DNA of 64,000 nucleotides from Sphingomonas yabuuchiae (GCF_014199595.1 NZ_JACHNX010000008.1:62001-126000); one strand, 5' to 3'; shown: positions 47,254 to 57,995, counted from the stretch's first letter. Made by a program: numbers and translations. The notes: a model not told the origin generated them from the letters alone.

Positions 47254-47865
47254 GTGATACAGGCTATCGCCTTCTATATTTTCGCGACCGTGGTGATCGT
47301 GTCCGCAGGGCTCACGATCGCGTCGCGCAATCCGGTGCACTCGGTCATGTGGCTGATCCTGGCGTTCTTCAACGCCGCGGGCCTCATGGTGCTGTGCGGG
47401 GCCGAGTTCATCGCGATGCTGCTCGTCATCGTCTATGTGGGCGCGGTCGCAGTCTTGTTCCTCTTCGTCGTCATGATGCTCGATATCGAGGTCGCGGCGA
47501 TGCGGGCGGGCTTTGCGCGCTATCTGCCGCTGGGCCTGGCACTCGCCGTCGCCTTGCTGGCCGAGGTCATCATCGCCTTCCAGGCATGGAGCGTCGGCGG
47601 CGTGCAACTGGCGGCCCGTGCGGCCCCGATCGCGCCAGAGGTGTCCAACATCCAGGCGATCGGCAACCTGCTGTACACGCGTTATCTGTTCATCTTCGAG
47701 GGTGCGGGCCTGGTCCTGCTCGTCGCGATGATCGGCGCGATCGTGCTCACGCATCGCAAGCGGGGCGGCGTCCGTCCGCAGAACATCGCCAAGCAGAATG
47801 CGCGTCAGCCGCATGAGGCGATCCGCAACATCAATCAGCCCATCGGGCAGGGGGTGGAACTGTGA
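47254..47865 (+). CDS. nuoJ: NADH-quinone oxidoreductase subunit J
   Basis: Membrane subunit of 203 aa, five helices, near the proton channels. [20 protein letters not shown] and [19 protein letters not shown] are the family blocks. GTG start with an AAAAGGGG site about eleven bases upstream. Confidence 0.95.
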   Translation: MIQAIAFYIFATVVIVSAGLTIASRNPVHSVMWLILAFFNAAGLMVLCGAEFIAMLLVIVYVGAVAVLFLFVVMMLDIEVAAMRAGFARYLPLGLALAVALLAEVIIAFQAWSVGGVQLAARAAPIAPEVSNIQAIGNLLYTRYLFIFEGAGLVLLVAMIGAIVLTHRKRGGVRPQNIAKQNARQPHEAIRNINQPIGQGVEL

Positions 47866-48170
47866 CGATCGGTCTCGTCCATTATCTGGTCGTTGCAGCG
47901 ATCCTGTTCACCATGGGGGTGCTGGGTATCTTCCTCAATCGGAAGAACCTGATCGTCATCCTCATGGCGATCGAGCTCATCCTGCTCGCCGTGAACCTGA
48001 ACCTGGTCGCCTTTTCGGCCGCGCTTCAGGATCTGGTGGGTCAGGTCTTCGCCATGTTCGTGCTGACCGTGGCCGCCGGTGAATCGGCGATCGGTCTGGC
48101 GATCCTGGTCATCTATTTCCGTGGCCGCGGCACCATCGCGGTCGACGACGTCAACCGGATGAAGGGGTAA
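47862..48170 (+). CDS. nuoK: NADH-quinone oxidoreductase subunit K
   Basis: Small membrane subunit, 102 aa, three helices, with the conserved Glu in [14 protein letters not shown] and in [12 protein letters not shown], both used in proton movement. GTG start overlaps nuoJ. Confidence 0.97.
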   Translation: MTIGLVHYLVVAAILFTMGVLGIFLNRKNLIVILMAIELILLAVNLNLVAFSAALQDLVGQVFAMFVLTVAAGESAIGLAILVIYFRGRGTIAVDDVNRMKG

Positions 48171-48175
48171 TCGGG

Positions 48176-50284
48176 TTGATCCTCGCTATCGTCTTCCTGC
48201 CGTTGCTGGCCGCCGCCATTGCGGGGTTCGGCAACAAGGCCATCGGGAACGTGCCCGCCAAGGTCGTCACGACCGGCGCGCTGTTCATTTCCTGTGCCCT
48301 CTCATGGCCGATCTTCATCGGCTATCTGTCGGGCGCCAACGTCGCGACCGTCACGCCGGTGCTCCACTGGATCACCAGCGGCACCATGTCGGTCGACTGG
48401 GCGCTGCGCGTCGACTCGCTGACCGCGATCATGCTGGTGGTCATCACCAGCGTCTCGGCGCTCGTCCACCTCTATAGCTGGGGCTATATGAGCGAGGAGC
48501 CGGATCAGCCGCGCTTCTTCGCCTATCTCTGCCTCTTTACCTTCGCGATGCTGATGCTCGTGACGGCGGACAATCTGGTCCAGATGTTCTTCGGTTGGGA
48601 AGGCGTGGGTCTCGCGTCCTACCTGCTGATCGGCTTCTGGTTCCGCAAGCCCTCGGCCAATGCGGCCGCGATCAAGGCGTTCGTCGTCAACCGCGTAGGC
48701 GACCTCGGCTTCATGCTCGGCATCTTCGGCACCTTCCTGGTTTTCGGGACCGTCTCGATCCCGGCGATCCTGGCGGCGGCCCCCGGCATGGCGGGCTCGA
48801 CCATCGGCTTCCTGGGCTATCGTTTCGACACGATGACCGTGCTCTGCTTGCTGCTGTTCGTCGGCGCGATGGGCAAGTCAGCGCAGCTTGGCCTCCACAC
48901 CTGGCTGCCGGACGCGATGGAAGGCCCGACCCCGGTTTCGGCGCTGATCCACGCGGCGACCATGGTCACCGCGGGCGTGTTCATGGTGTGCCGCCTGTCG
49001 CCGATGTTCGAAACGTCGCCGACCGCGCTGGGCGTCATCACCGTGATCGGGGCCTGCACCTGCTTCTTTGCCGCGACTGTCGGCACGGTGCAGACCGACA
49101 TCAAGCGCGTCATCGCCTATTCGACCTGTTCGCAGCTCGGCTATATGTTCTTCGCGGCCGGTGTCGGCGCGTATGGCGCGGCGATGTTCCACCTGTTCAC
49201 GCACGCCTTCTTCAAGGCGCTGCTGTTCCTGGGTGCGGGCTCGGTGATTCATGCGATGCACCATGAGCAGGACATGCGTTATTATGGCGGTTTGCGTCGC
49301 CACATCCCGCTCACCTTCTGGGCGATGATGATGGGTACGCTGGCGATCACCGGCGTCGGCATCCCGGCTCTGTTCGGCAACCCGATGGCGTTCGGTTTCG
49401 CGGGCTTCCACTCGAAGGACGCGATCATCGAAGTCGCCTATGCGGGTGGTTCGGGCTTCGCCTTCTGGGCGGGCGTCATCGCCGCGCTGCTGACCAGCTT
49501 CTATTCGTGGCGCCTGATGTTCCTGACCTTCTGGGGCAAGCCGCGCTGGACCGGGTCGGAGCATATCCAGCACGCGATCCATGACGCGCATGGCCACGGC
49601 CATGACGATCATGCCCATGGTCACGCTCACGACGCGCATCACAACGACGCGCATTCGGAAGATGCCGGTCACGAGCCGCATACGCACGATGCGGGCCACA
49701 CCGATGTGCCGGAAGGCACGGGGGGCTATCATCCGCATGAGAGCCCGCTGGTCATGCTGATCCCGCTGATCGTCCTGTCGATCGGCGCGATCGCGGCGGG
49801 CTTCGTCTTCCATGGCTGGTTCATCGAGCCGGAAGCGGGCGAGAGCTATTGGAAGGGGGCGATCGCCTTCAACGAGCATCTGATGCACGCGATGCACGGC
49901 GTGCCGGTGTGGGTGAAGCTGTCGGCGACGGTGGTGATGCTGCTCGGTCTGCTGACCGCGTATCTGACCTATATCCGTGCACCGGAGTTCCCGGCCAAGT
50001 TCGCGGACCAGTTCCGCATTCTGTACCGCTTCCTCCTCAACAAATGGTATTTCGACGAGATCTACCATTTCCTCTTCGTGCGCCCCGCCTTCGCGATCGG
50101 CCGGTTGCTGTGGCACCGTGGCGACGAGAAGACGATCGACCGCTTCGGCCCCAATGGTGTCGCCTGGCTCGTCCAGCTCGGCAGCAAGGGTGCGGCGCGC
50201 TTCCAGACGGGATACCTCTACAGCTATGCCTTCGTCATGTTGATCGGCCTGACCGCGGCCGTCACCTGGGCCATTTTGGGTTGA
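48176..50284 (+). CDS. nuoL: NADH-quinone oxidoreductase subunit L with His-rich insert
   Basis: Antiporter-like proton-pumping subunit, 702 aa, with many helices. [40 protein letters not shown] (antiporter core) and [20 protein letters not shown] are present. Between about residues 462 and 523 a soluble segment holds 19 His among roughly 62 residues, mixed with Asp, Glu and Gly. The reading frame continues into normal C-terminal helices, so it is an insertion, not a frameshift. TTG start with AAGGGG upstream. Confidence 0.96.
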   Translation: MILAIVFLPLLAAAIAGFGNKAIGNVPAKVVTTGALFISCALSWPIFIGYLSGANVATVTPVLHWITSGTMSVDWALRVDSLTAIMLVVITSVSALVHLYSWGYMSEEPDQPRFFAYLCLFTFAMLMLVTADNLVQMFFGWEGVGLASYLLIGFWFRKPSANAAAIKAFVVNRVGDLGFMLGIFGTFLVFGTVSIPAILAAAPGMAGSTIGFLGYRFDTMTVLCLLLFVGAMGKSAQLGLHTWLPDAMEGPTPVSALIHAATMVTAGVFMVCRLSPMFETSPTALGVITVIGACTCFFAATVGTVQTDIKRVIAYSTCSQLGYMFFAAGVGAYGAAMFHLFTHAFFKALLFLGAGSVIHAMHHEQDMRYYGGLRRHIPLTFWAMMMGTLAITGVGIPALFGNPMAFGFAGFHSKDAIIEVAYAGGSGFAFWAGVIAALLTSFYSWRLMFLTFWGKPRWTGSEHIQHAIHDAHGHGHDDHAHGHAHDAHHNDAHSEDAGHEPHTHDAGHTDVPEGTGGYHPHESPLVMLIPLIVLSIGAIAAGFVFHGWFIEPEAGESYWKGAIAFNEHLMHAMHGVPVWVKLSATVVMLLGLLTAYLTYIRAPEFPAKFADQFRILYRFLLNKWYFDEIYHFLFVRPAFAIGRLLWHRGDEKTIDRFGPNGVAWLVQLGSKGAARFQTGYLYSYAFVMLIGLTAAVTWAILG

Positions 50285-50291
50285 TCGCGTG

Positions 50292-51842
50292 ATGCAGGGC
50301 TTCCCGATCCTCTCCGTCATGCTGGCGGTCCCGGCCATTGCCGCGATCGCCTGCCTTTTCCTCTCCGCAAACGGTGCGCGCATGCTGGCGCTTGCCGCCA
50401 CGCTGATCGACTTCGCCCTGGGCATCGTGCTCTGGACGCAGTTCGATGTGGGCGGCGCCCAGTGGCAGTTCGTCGAACATGCCCCCGGCATCTTCGGCCC
50501 GTTCGGCTGGTCGCTCGGCATCGACGGTTTTGCGCTGCTGCTGATCATGCTCAGCGTGTTCCTGATGCCGATCTGCATCGGCGCCAGCTGGCGCGCGATC
50601 GACAAGCGGGTCCCGGAATATATGGGCCTGTTCCTGTTCACCGAAGTGCTGATGATCGGCACCTTCGCGGCGCAGGACCTGTTCCTCTTCTACGTCTTCT
50701 TCGAAGCCGGTCTGATCCCGATGTATCTGATCATCGGTATCTGGGGCGGGGCGAACCGCATCTACGCGTCGTACAAGTTCTTCCTGTACACGCTGCTTGG
50801 CTCGCTCCTCATGTTCGTCGCGATGCTCTATATGGCGCGCACGGCGGGCACGACCTCGATCCCGGCGCTTCTCGCCTATGACTTCCCGGCCTCGGTCCAG
50901 ACCTGGTTGTGGATCGCCTTCTTCGCCTCGTTTGCGGTCAAGATGCCGATGTGGCCGGTCCACACCTGGCTTCCCGACGCGCACGTCCAGGCGCCGACGG
51001 CGGGCTCGGTCATTCTGGCGGGCGTGCTGCTGAAGCTGGGCGGCTATGGCTTCCTGCGCTTCCTGCTGCCGATGTTCCCGGAGGCAAGCGGGCAGCTGAC
51101 CTGGCTGATCTTCGCGCTCTCGGCGGTGGCGGTGATCTATGCCTCGCTGGTCGCGCTGGTGCAGTCCGACATGAAGAAGCTGATCGCCTATTCGTCGGTC
51201 GCGCACATGGCGATCGTGACCATCGGCCTCTATGCCTTCAACCAGCAGGGCATCGAAGGCGCGATGATCATGATGCTCAGTCACGGTCTGGTGTCGGGCG
51301 CGCTCTTCCTGTGCGTCGGCGTCATCTATGACCGGCTGCATACCCGAGAGATCGCGCGCTACGGCGGGCTGTCGATCAACATGCCCAAATACGCCGTGCT
51401 GTTCCTGTTCTTCACCATGGCGTCGATCGGTCTGCCGGGCACCAGCGGCTTCGTCGCCGAGTTTCTGTCGCTGATGGGCACCTATCAGGTGTCGACCTGG
51501 ACGGCGTTGCTCTGCACCACCGGCATCATCCTGGGTGCGGCCTATATGCTCTACCTCTACCGGCGGGTCGCCTATGGCGAGATCAAGTCGGATGAAGTGG
51601 CGGCGATGCCGGACCTGACGAGCCGTGAGCTGTGGCTGCTGGCGCCGATCGCGGCGGTGACGCTGTGGATGGGTGTCTATCCCGAGAGCTTCCTCGCGCC
51701 GATGCGCAAGGACGTCACGGTCCTGTTGCAGCGGATCGACCGGGCCAATCCGGGTTCGGACAGCCGTCCGACCGCCGGTAACCCTGCGCTCGCCACCACC
51801 CATGCCCCTGAGCACCAAGCTGCGCACGGGGAGGCGCACTGA
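50292..51842 (+). CDS. nuoM: NADH-quinone oxidoreductase subunit M
   Basis: Antiporter-like proton-pumping subunit, 516 aa. LFYVFFEAGLIPMYLIIGIW, MPMWPVHTWLPDAHVQAPT and SDMKKLIAYSSVAHM are the conserved blocks. The ATG at 50292 or the GTG one codon earlier could be the start. The C-terminal 40 residues are polar (TAGNPALATTHAPEHQ). Confidence 0.96.
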   Translation: MQGFPILSVMLAVPAIAAIACLFLSANGARMLALAATLIDFALGIVLWTQFDVGGAQWQFVEHAPGIFGPFGWSLGIDGFALLLIMLSVFLMPICIGASWRAIDKRVPEYMGLFLFTEVLMIGTFAAQDLFLFYVFFEAGLIPMYLIIGIWGGANRIYASYKFFLYTLLGSLLMFVAMLYMARTAGTTSIPALLAYDFPASVQTWLWIAFFASFAVKMPMWPVHTWLPDAHVQAPTAGSVILAGVLLKLGGYGFLRFLLPMFPEASGQLTWLIFALSAVAVIYASLVALVQSDMKKLIAYSSVAHMAIVTIGLYAFNQQGIEGAMIMMLSHGLVSGALFLCVGVIYDRLHTREIARYGGLSINMPKYAVLFLFFTMASIGLPGTSGFVAEFLSLMGTYQVSTWTALLCTTGIILGAAYMLYLYRRVAYGEIKSDEVAAMPDLTSRELWLLAPIAAVTLWMGVYPESFLAPMRKDVTVLLQRIDRANPGSDSRPTAGNPALATTHAPEHQAAHGEAH

Positions 51843-53305
51843 TGAGCTATTCGTTGAACCTTTTGATGGTCCTGCCCGAGCTGGTGCTGACCCTCGGCGC
51901 GATCGCGCTGATGCTCGTCGCCGCCTGGGGCGGGACGAACGCCACGCGCGGCATCTCGATCGCGGCGGTGTTCGTGCTGGCCGGCGCGATGGTCGCGCTG
52001 GCCGGTCCGTCGACCACCGGCGGTCTCGCCTTTGGCGGTCTGTACCGCGCCGACGCCTTTGCCGGTTTCGCCAAGGTCCTGATCTATCTGGCGACCGCGG
52101 TGGCGATCATCATGGCGCCGCGCTTTTTCGCCCGCTCGCCGGGTGAGGGTCTGCGTCCCGAATATCCGATCCTCATGCTGCTCTCTTCGGTCGGCATGGG
52201 CATGATGGTGTCGGCGGGCGACCTGCTGACCCTCTATGTCGGTCTCGAACTGCAGAGTCTGTCGGCTTATGTGCTGGCGAGCTTCATGCGTCGCGACGGT
52301 CGTTCGGCCGAAGCGGGTTTGAAGTATTTCGTCCTCGGCGCGCTCGCCTCGGGCATCCTGCTTTACGGTATCTCGCTGGTCTACGGCTTCTCGGGTTCGA
52401 CCGACTTTGCCCAGATCGCCCTGGCCTATGGTCGCGATGCCGCTGCTGGTACGCGTTCGCTGGGCCTGATGTTCGGTCTGGTGTTCGTGTTCGCCGGGCT
52501 GGCGTTCAAGATGTCGGCGGTGCCGTTCCACATGTGGACGCCGGACGTCTATGAAGGCGCGCCGACCCCGGTGACGGCCTTCTTCGCCTCGGCCCCCAAG
52601 GTCGCGGCGATGGCGCTGGCGGTTCGTGTCGCCGTCGAGGCGATGGGCTCGGCCGCGCAGCAGTGGCAGCAGATCGTGACCTTCGCGGCGCTGGCGTCGA
52701 TCATCCTCGGCGCAGTCGCGGCCATTGGGCAGACCAATATCAAGCGGCTGCTCGCTTACTCGTCGATCAACAATGTCGGCTTTGCGCTCATCGGTCTGGC
52801 GGCAGGTACGGCACAGGGCGTCGCGGCGGTGCTGACGTACCTCACCATCTACGTCATCATGACGCTGGGTGCGTTCCTGATCGTCATCCGCATGCGCGAC
52901 GAGGACGGCAATCCGCTCGAGTCGATCGCCAGCCTGTCGGGCCTGTCGCGCACGCGTCCGGCGCTGGCCTGGGCCATGGCCTTCTTCATGTTCTCGGTCG
53001 CAGGCATTCCGCCGCTGCTCGGCTTCTACGCCAAGTTCGCTGTGTTCAATGCGGCGGTCGCGGCGGGGCTGTTCCCGCTGGCGGTGATTGGTGTCGTCGC
53101 CTCGGTGATCGGTGCCTATTACTACCTGCGCATCATCAAGACGATGTTCTTCGATGAGCCCGCCGGTGCCTGGGCGAATGGCGACGTTCAGCCCGTCGAG
53201 AACGGCCTGATCGCGCTGTCGGCGCTGCTCGTCTCGCCGGTCGGCTATCTGGCGATCCCGCTGCTGGGCGCCTGGTCGCTGGCAGCCGCTCGGGCGCTGT
53301 TCTGA
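51842..53305 (+). CDS. nuoN: NADH-quinone oxidoreductase subunit N
   Basis: Third antiporter-like subunit, 487 aa. TLYVGLELQSLSAYVLASF, MWTPDVYEGAPTPVTAFFAS and QTNIKRLLAYSSINNVGFAL are conserved. TGATG overlap with nuoM. Last nuo gene; birA follows six bases later, so transcription probably continues. Confidence 0.97.
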   Translation: MSYSLNLLMVLPELVLTLGAIALMLVAAWGGTNATRGISIAAVFVLAGAMVALAGPSTTGGLAFGGLYRADAFAGFAKVLIYLATAVAIIMAPRFFARSPGEGLRPEYPILMLLSSVGMGMMVSAGDLLTLYVGLELQSLSAYVLASFMRRDGRSAEAGLKYFVLGALASGILLYGISLVYGFSGSTDFAQIALAYGRDAAAGTRSLGLMFGLVFVFAGLAFKMSAVPFHMWTPDVYEGAPTPVTAFFASAPKVAAMALAVRVAVEAMGSAAQQWQQIVTFAALASIILGAVAAIGQTNIKRLLAYSSINNVGFALIGLAAGTAQGVAAVLTYLTIYVIMTLGAFLIVIRMRDEDGNPLESIASLSGLSRTRPALAWAMAFFMFSVAGIPPLLGFYAKFAVFNAAVAAGLFPLAVIGVVASVIGAYYYLRIIKTMFFDEPAGAWANGDVQPVENGLIALSALLVSPVGYLAIPLLGAWSLAAARALF

Positions 53306-53310
53306 GCCGA

Positions 53311-54027
53311 TTGCTGCAGGTCCCGGAAACGGGATCGACCAATGCCGATCTTCGCCAGCTTGCCGAGGCAGGCGGCGAAGATGGCAATTGGGACGGCCTC
53401 TGGCTCCGCGCCGACCGCCAGACGGCGGGGCGCGGACGCCAGGGGCGGGAATGGTCCTCGCCTTCCGGAAATTATTATGGGTCGACGCTGGTCCGCCTGC
53501 GCCCCGGTGATCCGATGGCGGCGACGCTGGCGCTGGTCGCCGCTGTGGCGATCGAGGATGCGGTTCGATCCTGTCTCCCTGATATCGGCGCACGCCTTGC
53601 GCTGAAATGGCCGAATGATCTGTTGATCGACGGCGCCAAATTGTCGGGCATCTTGTTGGAGCGTACGGGTGATGCGGTCGTCATCGGCATGGGGATCAAC
53701 CTGGCGTCGGCCCCGGACCTATCCGACCGCGCCACGACCGCGCTTGGCGATCATGGCGTCACTGTCTCGCCCCAGACGATGCAGGCGCTGCTCGCCGATG
53801 CGATGACCCGCTGGGTCGCGGTCTGGCGTGAACAGGGGCTGCCACCGATCATCGGGCGCTGGGAAGCCAGGGCGCATCCGCGCGGCACCGCACTGACCGC
53901 CAAACTGCCGGACGGACAGGCGCTGACCGGAAGCTTTGACGGCCTGGCGAGCGACGGCGCGCTCAGGCTCGGCTTGGCGGACGGCTCCGGCCATGTCATC
54001 CATGCCGGCGATATCTTCCTGATCTGA
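53311..54027 (+). CDS. birA: biotin-[acetyl-CoA carboxylase] ligase
   Basis: Attaches biotin to carboxylase carrier proteins via biotinyl-AMP. It is a 238-aa protein with no N-terminal helix-turn-helix, so a group I ligase that cannot repress biotin genes. Catalytic GRGRQGREWSSPSGNYY and KWPNDLLIDGAKLSGIL are present. The start is TTG at 53311 with only a weak GAG site, consistent with reinitiation after nuoN. birA after nuoN is common in Alphaproteobacteria. Confidence 0.92.
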   Translation: MLQVPETGSTNADLRQLAEAGGEDGNWDGLWLRADRQTAGRGRQGREWSSPSGNYYGSTLVRLRPGDPMAATLALVAAVAIEDAVRSCLPDIGARLALKWPNDLLIDGAKLSGILLERTGDAVVIGMGINLASAPDLSDRATTALGDHGVTVSPQTMQALLADAMTRWVAVWREQGLPPIIGRWEARAHPRGTALTAKLPDGQALTGSFDGLASDGALRLGLADGSGHVIHAGDIFLI

Positions 54028-54036
54028 AGGACCCCC

Positions 54037-54816
54037 ATGCTGCTTGCGATCGATGCCGGGAACACGAACGTGGTCTTTGCGCTGCTCGAAGGGCGGACGA
54101 TCAAGGGGCGCTGGCGCATCGCGACCGATCCGCGCCGCACCGGCGACGAATATGCGGTATGGCTCAGCCAGTTGCTGGCGCTCGAAGGCTATGCGCGCGA
54201 GGATGTGACGGGTGTCATCATCGCTACCGTCGTGCCGCGCGCGCTCCACAATCTTCAGGTGCTGGCCCAGAAATATTTCAAGGTCGAGCCGCTGATCGCA
54301 GGCCGCGCGCCGGTGGAATGGGGGATCGCGATCGACGTCGACGAACCCGCCTCGTTGGGCGCGGACCGTGCGGTCAACACGATCGCGGCGCATGAGCTTC
54401 ATCCAGGCGACCTGATCACCATCGACTTTGGTACCGCCACGACCTTCGACATCAGCGACTATCAGGGAGCGTATAAGGGGGGGATCATCGCACCCGGCAT
54501 CAACCTGTCGCTCGACGCGCTGGTGACGGCGGCTGCCAAGCTGCCGCGCATCGCCATCGAGGCACCGGAAAGCCGCAGCGTGATCGGCCGCAATACGGTC
54601 GACCAGATGCATATCGGTATCTTCTGGGGCTATGTCGCGATGATCGAGGGGCTGGTGGCGCGGCTGAAGGCCGAGGTCGGGCGGCCGGTAAAGGTGCTGG
54701 CAACCGGCGGATTGGCGGCGCTTTTGTCGCCACATACCGATGTTTTCGATCATATCGAGCCCGACCTGACCATTCAGGGGCTGGCGATCCTGTGGGAACG
54801 CGCCCATATCATATGA
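54037..54816 (+). CDS. coaX: type III pantothenate kinase
   Basis: First step of coenzyme A synthesis, 259 aa. [19 protein letters not shown] (phosphate-1 motif, Asp6), the GADRAVNT pantothenate-binding stretch and [10 protein letters not shown] are as expected for CoaX. GAAGGA lies upstream of the ATG. Between birA and rnj, the usual alphaproteobacterial order. Confidence 0.95.
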   Translation: MLLAIDAGNTNVVFALLEGRTIKGRWRIATDPRRTGDEYAVWLSQLLALEGYAREDVTGVIIATVVPRALHNLQVLAQKYFKVEPLIAGRAPVEWGIAIDVDEPASLGADRAVNTIAAHELHPGDLITIDFGTATTFDISDYQGAYKGGIIAPGINLSLDALVTAAAKLPRIAIEAPESRSVIGRNTVDQMHIGIFWGYVAMIEGLVARLKAEVGRPVKVLATGGLAALLSPHTDVFDHIEPDLTIQGLAILWERAHII

Positions 54817-54952
54817 CGAGTTTCGGACCAGGCAGCCCGCGAGATACCGCTGGGCGCCGAGGTCCGCGAAGAAATGACCGCGCCCTGACCGGCGCACCCC
54901 CATCGCCCCGAACCCGCTTTCAGCGGGGTGGGCGTCCATTGTCAGGAAGTGA

Positions 54953-56587
54953 ATGACTCCCAAGAAAGAATTGCTGTTCTGCGCGCTCGGTGGATCGGGC
55001 GAAATCGGCATGAACGTGAACCTGTACGGCACCGAAGGTAAGTGGGTGATGGTCGATTGCGGCATCACCTTTGCCGATCCGGCCTATCCCGGCATCGATG
55101 TGATCCTGCCCGATCTGAGCTTCATCGAGGACCGGCTGGACGATCTGGTCGGGATCGTGCTGACCCATGGTCATGAGGACCATATCGGCGCGCTGCCCTA
55201 TCTGGCCGAAGATTTGGGCGTGCCGATCTATGCCACCGCCTTCACCGCCGGGCTTGTGCGTGGCAAGCTGGAGGAAGAGGGCAGCGCGAACCGCGTCAAG
55301 CTGCGCGTGATGGAAACCGGCAAGACGTTTGAGGTCGGCCCGTTCGACTTCACCTTCGTGCCCTTGTCGCACTCGATCCCCGAAGCCAATGCGCTGCTGA
55401 TCGAGACAGCGGTCGGCCGCGTGTTCCACACCGGCGACTGGAAGCTCGACCAGACCCCCGTCATCGGCAAGCCCGCCAGCCCGGCGCAGCTGTCGTCGAT
55501 CGGCGACATGGGAGTCGACGTGCTGGTGTGCGACTCCACCAACGCCTTCAACACCGAAGCCTCGGGCTCGGAAGCCAGCGTCCGCCCCGGCATCGCCGAG
55601 ACGGTGGCCAAGGCCAAGGGACGCGTGGTGGTCACTACCTTCGCCTCCAACGCCGCGCGTCTGGTGACGCTGGGTGAGGTCGCCAAGGAGACGGGGCGCA
55701 AGCTGTGCGTCACCGGCCGTTCGCTCGACCGGATCCTGAAGGTCGGCCGCGCCTGCGGCTATTTCAAGGGCTTCCCCGAGGTCGTCGATCCCGAGACGGC
55801 GATGCGCCTGCCCAAGGACCGCGTGCTGATCGTCGCGACCGGCGGGCAGGGCGAGCCGCGCGCGGCGCTGTCGCGTATCGCCGAGGGCAGTCATACGATC
55901 CGGCTCGACACCGGCGACACCGTCATCTTCTCGGCCCGCCAGATCCCGGGCAACGAGACGGCGGTTGGCCGTATCCAGAACATCCTGGCGGGCAAGGGCG
56001 TTCGCATGGTCACTGAGCGTCAGGCGCATGTCCATGTCTCGGGTCATCCGGGCCAGCCCGAACTGGCGCAGATGTACAAGTGGCTGCGCCCGCGCACGCT
56101 GATGCCGGTGCATGGCGAGATGCGGCACATGATGGAACATGCCCGCTTCGCCACGACCCAGGGCGTGCCGCAGACGTTGGTTCAGTCGGACGGCGACATG
56201 GTTCGCCTGCTGCCTGGCAACGCGACCAAGATCGGCAACGTGCCGGTCGGTCGACTGGTGCTGGACGGTGACGTCATCCTGCCGTCGGACGGCTCGACGA
56301 TGAACGAGCGGCGCAAGCTGGCGATCAACGGCCAGATCTCGGTCGGCGTCGCGGTCGCCAAGGGGCGGCTGGTCGGCAGTCCGCAAATCCGCGTCCAGGG
56401 TGTGCCCGTCGAGGACGAGCGTGACGCCTTCATCGCCGAGGCGGTGGCGGCTGCGGCCAAGGCGGTCGACGGGCCGCGCCGCGCGACCGACAAGCTGCGC
56501 GAGGATATCCGCCTGTCGGTGCGCAAGGTCGCAACACGTTGGACCGGCAAGAAGCCGATCGTCGATGTCCTGCTGATCGAGGGCTAA
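54953..56587 (+). CDS. rnj: ribonuclease J
   Basis: Metallo-beta-lactamase nuclease of 544 aa with 5'-exo and endonuclease activity on RNA. THGHEDHIGALPY (His72, His74, Asp76, His77) and HTGDWKLD hold the two metals; the beta-CASP domain has DSTNAF and SGHPGQPEL, and a C-terminal domain follows. AGGAAG precedes the ATG. The 136-base gap before it may hold a promoter. Confidence 0.95.
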   Translation: MTPKKELLFCALGGSGEIGMNVNLYGTEGKWVMVDCGITFADPAYPGIDVILPDLSFIEDRLDDLVGIVLTHGHEDHIGALPYLAEDLGVPIYATAFTAGLVRGKLEEEGSANRVKLRVMETGKTFEVGPFDFTFVPLSHSIPEANALLIETAVGRVFHTGDWKLDQTPVIGKPASPAQLSSIGDMGVDVLVCDSTNAFNTEASGSEASVRPGIAETVAKAKGRVVVTTFASNAARLVTLGEVAKETGRKLCVTGRSLDRILKVGRACGYFKGFPEVVDPETAMRLPKDRVLIVATGGQGEPRAALSRIAEGSHTIRLDTGDTVIFSARQIPGNETAVGRIQNILAGKGVRMVTERQAHVHVSGHPGQPELAQMYKWLRPRTLMPVHGEMRHMMEHARFATTQGVPQTLVQSDGDMVRLLPGNATKIGNVPVGRLVLDGDVILPSDGSTMNERRKLAINGQISVGVAVAKGRLVGSPQIRVQGVPVEDERDAFIAEAVAAAAKAVDGPRRATDKLREDIRLSVRKVATRWTGKKPIVDVLLIEG

Positions 56588-56591
56588 GACC

Positions 56592-56867
56592 ATGCACTGG
56601 ACGTCGGCCCTCGCGATCTACGTCCTGTTCTGGTTCCTCGCCGTGTTCCTGGTCCTGCCCTTCGGGGTCAGGACCACGCACGAGGCGGGGGGCGAGCATA
56701 TCCCCGGGACTGCCGAGAGCGCACCGCATGTCTTCCTGATCGGGCGCTTCTTCCTGCGCACGACGATCGTGGCGACGGTGATGTTTGTCCTGTTCTATCT
56801 GAACTATGTCTATGGCTGGATCACCGCCGACATGCTCGACTGGAGCGGGGTGAGCCGGGGCGTCTGA
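56592..56867 (+). CDS. DUF1467 family membrane protein
   Basis: A 91-aa protein with two membrane helices (about 6-25 and 53-73) around a short loop (PFGVRTTHEAGGEHIPGTA) typical of DUF1467. Function unknown; the family regularly follows rnj in Alphaproteobacteria. GAGGG lies just upstream of the ATG, four bases after the rnj stop. Confidence 0.9.
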   Translation: MHWTSALAIYVLFWFLAVFLVLPFGVRTTHEAGGEHIPGTAESAPHVFLIGRFFLRTTIVATVMFVLFYLNYVYGWITADMLDWSGVSRGV

Positions 56868-56868
56868 C

Positions 56869-57594
56869 ATGGCGCGTGCGTCCCGCTTGTTCGACCTGCT
56901 CCATCTGCTCCACCGCCAGAGCGGCGTCGTGTCGGGGCGGCATCTGGCCGAGCAGCTCGGCATCTCGCTGCGTACGCTGTACCGCGATATCGCGACGCTT
57001 CAGGCGATGGGTGCGGATGTCGAGGGCGGGGCGGGGGTAGGCTATCGCCTGAGGCCCGGCTTCATGCTGCCGCCGATGAGTTTCCCTGTCGAGGAAGTCG
57101 AGGCGCTGGTCTTGGGGGCTCGCTGGGTCGCCGAGCGGGCGGACCCGGCAATGGGGCAGGCCGCGCGCAGTGCTGCGGCGCGGATCATGCGCGCGATGAC
57201 ACCCGAACAGGCCGAGGCGATGCGCGATACGGCGCTGTTCATCGGCCTGCGCTCGGAAGCCTATGAGGGGGAGGTCGATCCGGCACCCTTGCGGGCCGCG
57301 ATCCGGAGCGAGCGGCGTTTGTCGCTCCTCTACCGCGACGCGCAGGGCGAAGCATCGGAGCGGACCATCTGGCCGTTCGCGATCGCGCTGTTCGATCGGG
57401 CCGATGTGCTGCTCGGCTGGTGCGAGTTGCGCGGCGATTATCGCACCTTCCGCATCGATCGCATCGTCACCGCGCGCCCCTTGCTGGAGCGTTATCCGCG
57501 TCGCCGCGCCGTCCTGCTGCGCGAATGGCGCGAAGCGGCGGGCATTCCACAGGAGCGCTTCCTGCTGACGGAAACTGACGCAGCCGTCGGATAG
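56869..57594 (+). CDS. WYL-domain transcriptional regulator (YafY type)
   Basis: DNA-binding protein of 241 aa. N-terminal winged helix of the DeoR/HTH_11 type (LHRQSGVVSGRHLAEQLGIS, about 13-32, then LRTLYRDIATLQAMGADV), then a WYL ligand domain (LSLLYRDAQGEASERTIWPF, DYRTFRIDRIV). The literal W-Y-L triplet is not present. It starts one base after the DUF1467 stop and is followed by a VOC gene, a frequent pairing, so it probably controls that gene. Confidence 0.88.
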   Translation: MARASRLFDLLHLLHRQSGVVSGRHLAEQLGISLRTLYRDIATLQAMGADVEGGAGVGYRLRPGFMLPPMSFPVEEVEALVLGARWVAERADPAMGQAARSAAARIMRAMTPEQAEAMRDTALFIGLRSEAYEGEVDPAPLRAAIRSERRLSLLYRDAQGEASERTIWPFAIALFDRADVLLGWCELRGDYRTFRIDRIVTARPLLERYPRRRAVLLREWREAAGIPQERFLLTETDAAVG

Positions 57595-57626
57595 GCGGAC
57601 CTCCTCTCGAACGAAGGAGCTTTGCC

Positions 57627-57995
57627 ATGACCTGTCCGACGACCACCATCCTGCTGCACATCGCCGATATGCACGTCAGCACCGACTTTTATCGCGGGGT
57701 GTTGCAGCGCGACCCGGTCGATGCAGGTGACGCCTTTACCCTGTTCGCCCTCGATTCGGGGACGACGCTGGGCCTGTGGCGTCGCGACGTGATCGATCCC
57801 CCGGCCGAGGGGGCATCGGGTGTCATCGAGCTGGGGTTCCGGCGGGACCATAACGGCGTGGATGCGTGTCATGCGGATTGGCTGGCCAAGGGAGTGACGA
57901 TGCTGACGCCGCCCAATGATCGTCCGTTCGGGCGGAGCTTCGTAGCACTGGATCCCGATGGCCACCGGTTGCGGGTCTATGCGCTGAACGGTTGA
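57627..57995 (+). CDS. VOC (glyoxalase/dioxygenase fold) protein
   Basis: A 122-aa single-domain vicinal-oxygen-chelate protein. ILLHIADMHVSTDFYRGVL at the start and the C-terminal FGRSFVALDPDGHRLRVYAL are characteristic; metal ligands (His11, Glu near 71, late Asp/His) are only partly convincing. Substrate unknown. AAGGAG lies ahead of the ATG. Confidence 0.85.
   Translation: MTCPTTTILLHIADMHVSTDFYRGVLQRDPVDAGDAFTLFALDSGTTLGLWRRDVIDPPAEGASGVIELGFRRDHNGVDACHADWLAKGVTMLTPPNDRPFGRSFVALDPDGHRLRVYALNG

Noticed and set aside
49560..49746. Frameshift or assembly error in nuoL suggested by the His-rich stretch
   Set aside because: The frame is continuous with normal membrane segments on both sides and codons are in-frame CAC/CAT.
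43364..53593. Very long minus-strand open frames opposite nuoG, nuoL, nuoM and nuoN
   Set aside because: They mirror conserved complex I genes, have low-complexity compositions and no plausible starts; produced by third-position GC bias.
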